A stretch of 64,000 nt of DNA. Origin: Eucriotettix oculatus. Its lineage: Eukaryota > Arthropoda > Insecta > Orthoptera > Tetrigidae. Position 1 is the stretch's first letter. Each line of letters starts with the position of its first letter. The notes below the pieces were generated by a model that did no database searches, was not told the DNA's origin, and saw only the letters and a program-made list of their open reading frames with translations. This document shows, piece by piece, positions 58,275-64,000 of the stretch. The position numbers were made by a program, and so were the translations under genes. Location: NCBI GenBank assembly GCA_034510155.1, contig CM067382.1, positions 64,282,183-64,346,182 of the forward strand. The letters are read 5' to 3'.

Positions 58275-59185
58275 ATAGGTCATGAAAAAAGTTAAAACGG
58301 TACATGGAAAAGGAATCAGACTGCAAGGAGAAGAAATAAAAAGCTTTGCCGACGATATTGTATTATCAGGGGAGTCAGAAGAAGACTCGGAAACCATAAT
58401 AAATGATGACATGAACGTAGTCCTAGACAAAGAGTTCAAATATGAGGATTAATAGAGAGGCAAAAACCAAGGTAATGGAGTGTAGTATAGGGAAACAGTG
58501 GAATGACAAAGGCTGTTAGATTGGGGGAAGGGGATATTTTGAAAGGAAGTTAAGGAATTCTGCTACTTGGGAAGCGTAATAACTAAGAATGGTGGCAGAA
58601 TACTAGACATAAAGAGTAGACAGACAATACTTACGGGCAATATAAGTGGAGGATAGGACAGACAAACAAGGCCTTCCGCGAAAAAAAGAGGAATTCTAGT
58701 TACGGGTAGTACAAGTGTGAATATTAGGAAATTCGTTGCTAAAACTTTTTTCGTATGGAGCGTGGCGTTTACATGGGTGCGAAACGTGGGGCCGATAGGA
58801 GTTGCGGAAACAGGAAAAGAATAGAATCTTTCGAAATGTGGTGGTGCTATTACAGACGAACGCTGAAAATCAAGTTGGGGTGGATAGAAAATCATACAAA
58901 CGAGGAAGTTCTAAACAGAATAGGGAGGGGGAAAAAGGGGGAAACAGCATGGAGAACGTTGACCAAGAAGAGAAGGGATAGATTAACAACAGGCCACGTT
59001 TTAAGACACGAGGGTCTTGTAAAATTAGCGTTAGAGGGAACGGAATAGGGAGGGCAAGGATGGAATTCGCTAAGCAGTTTATGGATGATGTGGGTTGTGT
59101 GCTGCTTTTTATAAGGATATGAAAAGGCTTGCGCAAGATTGGTTATCGTGGAGGGGGTTACATGAGACCAGTCATCAGAACAACA
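58275..59185 (+). mobile_element. LINE reverse transcriptase C-terminus and 3' end, longest copy
   Basis: From 58312 the plus strand reads GIRLQGEEIKSFADDIVL with the RT catalytic FADD at 58345-58356 and stops at 58450. A shifted frame gives INREAKTKVMECSIGK, then KEFCYLGSVITKNGGR near 58552, WSVAFTW near 58758, and from 58755 a longer frame with IESFEMWW, NHTNEEVLNRIGRG and GHVLRHEGLVKLALEG, ending at 59046. The order FADD, YLGS, WSVA, EMW, NEEVL and GHVLRH is what I know from endonuclease-RT LINEs of arthropods. The 5' part with endonuclease is absent, and at least three frameshifts or stops disable it. The end shares ATGAAAAGGCTTGC with the 25.4 kb copy. Confidence 0.75.
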
Positions 59186-59925
59186 ACCACTAAGGGGGAA
59201 AAATTCTTCCTTTCCCAATTCTTGAGGCGCGTTGGCATCGCCGGATGATCTATATATATAAGTATCAAGACACACGTGTGCAGTGTTTGTGTACGGATAA
59301 TTCCCCCATGATGGATGGACGGACAGACGGATTGCGGCGGTGGCGAAAGGCAGAAACCTGCGAAACAACAAATAAATGGGTCCGCCATTTCTGTACAGAA
59401 AGTGGGTCGTCGGCGGCTCGTAAATTACTCCGTTATGGACACAGGTGGTCTAATCTAATCCTCCGCGCCTCCCTTTTACGAGCTGCCAGGCAGGCTGGAA
59501 TCCTTAATTCGTCGGCGGCGGCGGCGGAGGAATATTTATCGCCCGCTCATTACAGACAGGCTCGTGGCCGTCGCCGATGTGACGTCGTCTCCACTTCCGG
59601 TGCGAGAACCGGAAACTCGGACAGTTAGGGGGAAAAAAAACACCAACACATGCGCTATTAGGCTGACCGGAATCGCGCAGGTTCCAGACATGCGTGCTTC
59701 CGTTATGGGGAGTCAGGTGAACCTCATCGGCCCGGCAGGTACAACGAGATGACGTCAAAGAGGGCGCGGGGGGGAAATCTGTGAAAATCCCCCACTATGA
59801 CGGGAAAAAAAACCACACTTAAAAATGGAAAAAATGTTTAGACGACTTATGAGTCACTGACAAAGACGTAGAATTGCTACCAGTGGATTTACATCGTCAT
59901 CTGAGGAAACAATATACCCGTGACA
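59186..59925. other. GC-balanced unique sequence, candidate regulatory island
   Basis: Bases 59375-59600 are GC-rich and non-repetitive apart from a CGG run at 59513-59527. They carry TAATCTAATCC (K50-homeodomain-like, ~59454) and CTTAATTCG. TGACGTCA lies at 59750-59757. A 127-codon plus frame (59245-59628) overlaps an 84-codon minus frame and neither shows a domain. A conserved element is possible but unproven. Confidence 0.2.
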
Positions 59926-59929
59926 AAGA

Positions 59930-61800
59930 ACATGTAACTGACTGAGGGAGTCGTTTATCCAATTTTTAATTATTTAAAAGGGCGTCCGGTAACCTCCTCT
60001 ATATACTTAAAACAATTTATTAGGATATGTTAGAGACTGTATAAGAATTACGTATCTGACTGAGGGAGTCGTTTACCCACTTTTTAAGAGTTTAAAAAGG
60101 GCATTAACAATTTAATAGGACATGTTAGGGACTGTAGAAGAATTACGTATCTGACTGAGGGAGTCGTTTACCCAATTTTTAATTATTTAAAAGGGCGTCC
60201 GGTAACCTGCTCTATATACTTAAAACAATTTATTAGGGTATTTTAGAGACTGTAGAAGAATTACGTATCTGACTGAGGGAGTCGTTTACCCAATTTTTAA
60301 GAATTTTAAAAGGGCGTCCGGTAACCTGCTCTATATACTTAAAACAATTTATTAGGATATTTTAGAGACTGCAGAAGAATTACGATTCTGACTGAGGGAG
60401 TCGTTTACCCAATTTTTAAGAGTTTGAAAAGGGCATTAACAATTTATTAGGATATGTTAGAGACTGTAGAAGAATTACGTATCTGACTGAGGGAGTCGTT
60501 TACCCAATTTTTAATTATTTAAAAGGGCGTCCGGTAACCTCCTCTATATACTTAAAACAATTTATTAGGATATGTTAGAGACTGTAGAAGAATTACGATT
60601 CTGACTGAGGGAGTCGTTTACCCAATTTTTAATTATTTAAAAGGGCGTCCGGTAACCTCCTCTACATACTTAGAATAATTTATTAGGATTTGTTAGAGAC
60701 TAGAAGAATTACGATTCTGACTGAGGGAGTCGTTTACCCAATTTTTAAGAGTTTTAAAAAAGGGCATTAACAATTTATTAGGATATGTTAGAGACTGTAG
60801 AAGAATTACGTATCTGACTGAGGGAGTCGTTTACCCAATATTTCATTATTTAAAAGGGCGTCCGGTAACCTGCTCTATATAACTAAAAAAAATTATTTGA
60901 TATTTTAGAGACTGTAGAAGAATTACGTATCTGACTGAGGGAGTCGTTTACCCAATTTTTAAGAATTTTAAAAGGGCATCCGGTAATCTGCTCTATATAC
61001 TTAAAACAATTTATTAGGATATTTTAGAGACTGTAGAAGAATTACGTATCTGACTGAGGGAGTCGTTTACAAATTTTTAAGAATATAAAGCGTCATCGAA
61101 GAAACGTCTATCTGATTGCGGGAACCTTCCCATATATATTAGAAAATATTTATTAGGGTAGATTCGCGACTGTTGCAAATTTACGTTTCTGACTGACGGA
61201 GTCGTTTACAAATATTAAGAATATAAAGCGTCATCGAAGAAACGTCTATCTGATTGAGGGAAACCTTCCCATATAATTTAGAAAATATTTATTAGGGTAG
61301 TTTCGAGACTGTTGAAAATTTCCGTTTCTGACTGAGGGAGTCGTTTACAAATTTTAAAAATTTAAAAAGGCATGAGGTATCCGTCCCCACATCCTTAATA
61401 CAATATATTAGAGTAGTTTAAGTTCTGTCGAAGAATTTCTTATCTGACTCTGGGTTTTTAAGAATTTCAAAGGTCATCGAAGGAACGTCTATCTGATTAG
61501 GGTAGTTTAGAGACCGTCAAAGAAATACGTTTCTGTCTTACGGAGTCGTTTACAAATTAAAATATTTTAAAAGGGCGTATAAGAAACGTCTTTGTGATTC
61601 CGGTAACCTTCCTATACATTCTTTAAAAATTTATTGCGGTAGGTAAGAACTGTTGAAAAAATTATTTACATGACTGAGGGAGTCGTTTACAAATTTTAAG
61701 AATTTTAAAAAGACATCCGGTAACCTTCCCTATGTACTTAAAATAATTTATCAGGGTAGTTTATAGAGTCAAACATAGATTTCTGACTATAAGTTTTACA
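59930..61800 (+). repeat. 118/95-bp satellite with ~331-bp higher-order repeat
   Basis: The CTGACTGAGGGAGTCGTTTA landmark lies at about 59938, 60056, 60151, 60269, 60388, 60483, 60601, 60717, 60814, 60931 and 61050. Spacings are 118, 95, 118, 119, 95, 118, 116, 97, 117 and 119, so a 95-118-118 trio repeats three times (332, 329 and 333 bases). Short monomers lack the GTCCGGTAACCTCC / TATATACTTAAAA block and have GGGCATTAACAATTT. After 61050 the monomers lengthen to ~139 with a GCGTCATCGAAGAAACGTC insertion and decay toward 61,800. Confidence 0.9.
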
Positions 61801-63110
61801 ATAAATAAAAAGACGGCTAATAACTAAGCATATAATTTTTATTAGCAATGTTTTCCTTTTTTTATTTGAAAGGACATGAATGTTAATTTTTTTGGTTGTA
61901 TGGATTTAAGAATAAGACAGGGATACAGACAGAGGCTGGTCCAAGGCTCAACGTCAACGTGTTTTTCCTATTGGTCAGGTGTACCAACGTATGTTTCAAA
62001 GTTAACGCATGACGGAATTTTTATTAATATTTACCCCACTCACTCACTCACTTTTTTCCTTTGCTCGACTCGTACTAGGTAATATATATATTTTTTTTTA
62101 CGTCAGTTTTTATATATTTTACGAAGCGCAACTCTTGATATTTGACTAGTAAAGAGGAATTAAAGCACACACACACACAAAGTTGGCGGTGGTATTTATA
62201 CAACGTTGTTGGTGGTTCTGAGGGAAAGGAGAAGAGGAAGGAGGGAAGGAGGGAAGGAAGGGAAACGTGTTGCAAGTCTTGGAGGAGAAGCTGACGAGAT
62301 CATCAAGCTAAATGAAGGTCCATTAAGGGAAAGGCGCTGTATGACGTAGGCAGATGTTCCCTCCCAGGAGGAATTAATCTCTGGGGGATGGGGGGAACTT
62401 CTTAATACGTTAATTATCACGAACTGGTGCGGCTCCGACCGGTCACAAACGAACGGCATCATATAATGTCATAAGAGTAGAAAAATAAAGTAGTAGACAC
62501 TGTACATTAATCCCTGAAAACCCAAATGAAGGTGAACTTAATTGCCAGCGACTACGTCCTAAGCCACTGTACCCTCTAAGATATTAGTTACAGCAAACAA
62601 AATACAATAATTTCTTAATAATAATAATAATTATATTTTCATGAATAAAAACACGACGTACAGGGTCAAAGGCCGTCGGCTTGAGAGAAACTGAAGCAGG
62701 CTAATGAAAACCCTAGACAGTTTGGCACCGGATTGGGGGGTTTCCTAAACACGTTGAAAATCCGGGACATTTAGTTGCAAATAAGCGCGAAAATTAGGCC
62801 TGGTATTTTCCACAAACATTGGTGGTAAGTGGGGTGACTGGGCTTCTCCCAAACTTCTCTACAGATAAGTACTTCTGACTGGAGAGGATTTTGTCTCCGA
62901 CACCAAGGGAGTCAAGGTTTTTTTTCTTTTCTAAATCTGCTTCCAGGAAAAGGCCCTTAAATATGACTAATTTTAACCCCACATATTCATTTCAGACTAA
63001 AAGAAAAACCTTCTTTCCGTCTTTCTCGGACTTAGTGGCCAAGGTTTTTTCTCCCTAGTCGTTCCTTCTCCCAACAGATTCTGAAAATTAATAAAAATTA
63101 TTCTGTTTCG
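61801..63110. other. Mixed sequence, no gene supported
   Basis: CACTCA run at 62040-62050, AT run at 62081-62090, CA run at 62167-62178 and GGAA/GGGA repeats at 62236-62262. AAT run at 62608-62628. Frames of 62-88 codons have no domains. Confidence 0.35.
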
Positions 63111-63119
63111 CATGCTAAT

Positions 63120-63434
63120 GACCCGGTCATTATTTTTCCCTTTTGTCTCTCTTTCTATCTCTCGCTCTTTGTCTTTCTATCTCTTTCATTTCTATTTCTA
63201 CATCTTTCTTTTCTCTTTCTTTCTCTCTCGCTCTGTTTCTTTCTCTCTCAGGGTCTCTTTCTTTCTCTTTCTTCTTTCTTCTCTTTTCTTTCTTTCTTTC
63301 TTCTCTTCTTATTTCTTCTTTCTTTCTCTCTCTTTCTTTTCTCTTCTTTCTTTCTTTCTTTCTTTCTTCTCTTTCTCACTCTTTCTTTCTCTTTCTATCT
63401 TTCTCTCTCTTTCTTCTCTCTTTCTTTCTTTCTT

Positions 63435-63491
<57 letters not shown>

Positions 63492-64000
63492 CTCTTCCTC
63501 TTCCTTTCTTTCTCTCTCATTTTTCCTTTATTTCTCTTTCGTTCTCTATCTTTATTTTCCTCTCTTTCCATTTTTCTCTCTCTTTCTCCCAGTCTCTTTA
63601 TCTCCCTTTCTGTCTTTCTTATACTCGCTCTTTCTCACTCTCCCTTTCTCTTTCTATCCCTTTCCCTCTCTCCCTTTGTCTCTCTCTCCTTCATTTTCTC
63701 AGTCTTTCTCTCTCCCTTTCTAATATTTTTCATCTCTCTCTTTCTTTCTCTTTCTTTCTCTCTCGCTCTGTTTCTTTCTCTCTCAGGGTCTCTTTCTTTC
63801 TCTTCCTCTTCCTTTCTTTCTCTCTCATTTTTCCTTTATTTCTCTTTCGTTCTCTATCTTTATTTTCCTCTCTTTCCATTTTTCTCTCTCTTTCTCCCAG
63901 TCTCTTTACCTCCCTTTCTCTCTTTCTTATACTCGCTCTTTCTCACTCTCCCTTTCTCTCTCTATACCTTTCCTTCTCTATCCCTTTCCCTCTCTATCCC
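63120..64000 (+). repeat. Polypyrimidine domain with direct duplication, runs off the window
   Basis: CT-rich to the end, with (CTTT)n at about 63440-63490. The block from GTTTCTTTCTCTCTCAGGGT (about 63234) recurs at about 63770, and the block CTCATTTTTCCTTTATTTCT through CTCTTTCCATTTTTCTCTC at about 63515-63590 recurs at about 63824-63895 almost unchanged. The region therefore contains a duplication of about 310-540 bases besides slippage. The 203-codon Ser/Leu/Phe frame is an artefact. Confidence 0.9.

Noticed and set aside
59930..61800. CRISPR-like array of repeats and spacers
   Set aside because: The whole monomer is conserved, with no unique spacers, and the sequence is clearly eukaryotic. 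The same holds for the other arrays.

Overview
No protein-coding gene, tRNA or rRNA can be supported in this 64 kb window. It reads as a gene-poor, AT-rich stretch of a metazoan nuclear genome. Decayed non-LTR retrotransposon (LINE) fragments, two probable solo LTRs, long polypurine/polypyrimidine low-complexity domains and at least eight complex satellite arrays point to an invertebrate. The LINE carries the FADD, YLGS and NEEVL-type C-terminal reverse transcriptase (RT) signature that I associate with arthropod LINEs, so an arthropod is the best guess (moderate confidence; species not identifiable). The long open frames are nearly all by-products of simple repeats (Ser/Leu/Phe or Arg/Lys/Glu runs) or of tandem units close to a multiple of three bases.

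Layout. 1-4.6 kb: AT-rich leader, a tandem array built on a degenerate RT motif (GVPQGTIIG), an antisense LINE fragment, and a GC-rich patch. 4.6-9 kb: a 20-bp purine repeat, an ~85-bp array with repeated CCATCTTGG, CT-rich tracts and a 26-bp minisatellite. 10.2-11.3 kb: a direct duplication of ~0.5 kb. 12-18 kb: three large polypurine/polypyrimidine domains. 18.5-19.9 kb: a ~98-bp satellite with a ~493-bp higher-order period. 19.9-25.4 kb: several LINE fragments and a ~215-bp triplication. 26.3-27.9 kb: a ~45-bp satellite with higher-order copies. 30-34.3 kb: the largest satellite (83/94-bp units). 35.6-39.7 kb: a short duplication, a LINE fragment and a T-rich triplicated segment. 39.8-42.3 kb: two satellites with bimodal unit lengths. 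44 kb: a 21-bp purine repeat. 46.4-50.8 kb: 75-bp and 141-bp AT-rich satellites. 52-59.2 kb: copies of a GACGAAACGTCG-containing element, an oppositely oriented pair of small repeat arrays, two solo LTRs and the longest LINE fragment. 59.9-61.8 kb: a satellite with a clear three-monomer higher-order repeat. 63.1-64 kb: a CT-rich domain running off the end.

The parts do not work together as an operon or pathway. The common theme is repeat amplification: several unrelated satellites mix a long and a short monomer differing by one block, and at least two (39.8 and 60 kb) repeat them in a fixed long-long-short order. A second theme is 14 copies of the palindrome TGACGTCA (a CRE/ATF-type site) in 64 kb, where about one would be expected by chance. 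A few GC-balanced, non-repetitive islands are flagged as possible regulatory elements, with low confidence. All comparisons were made by eye; no alignments or database searches were run.
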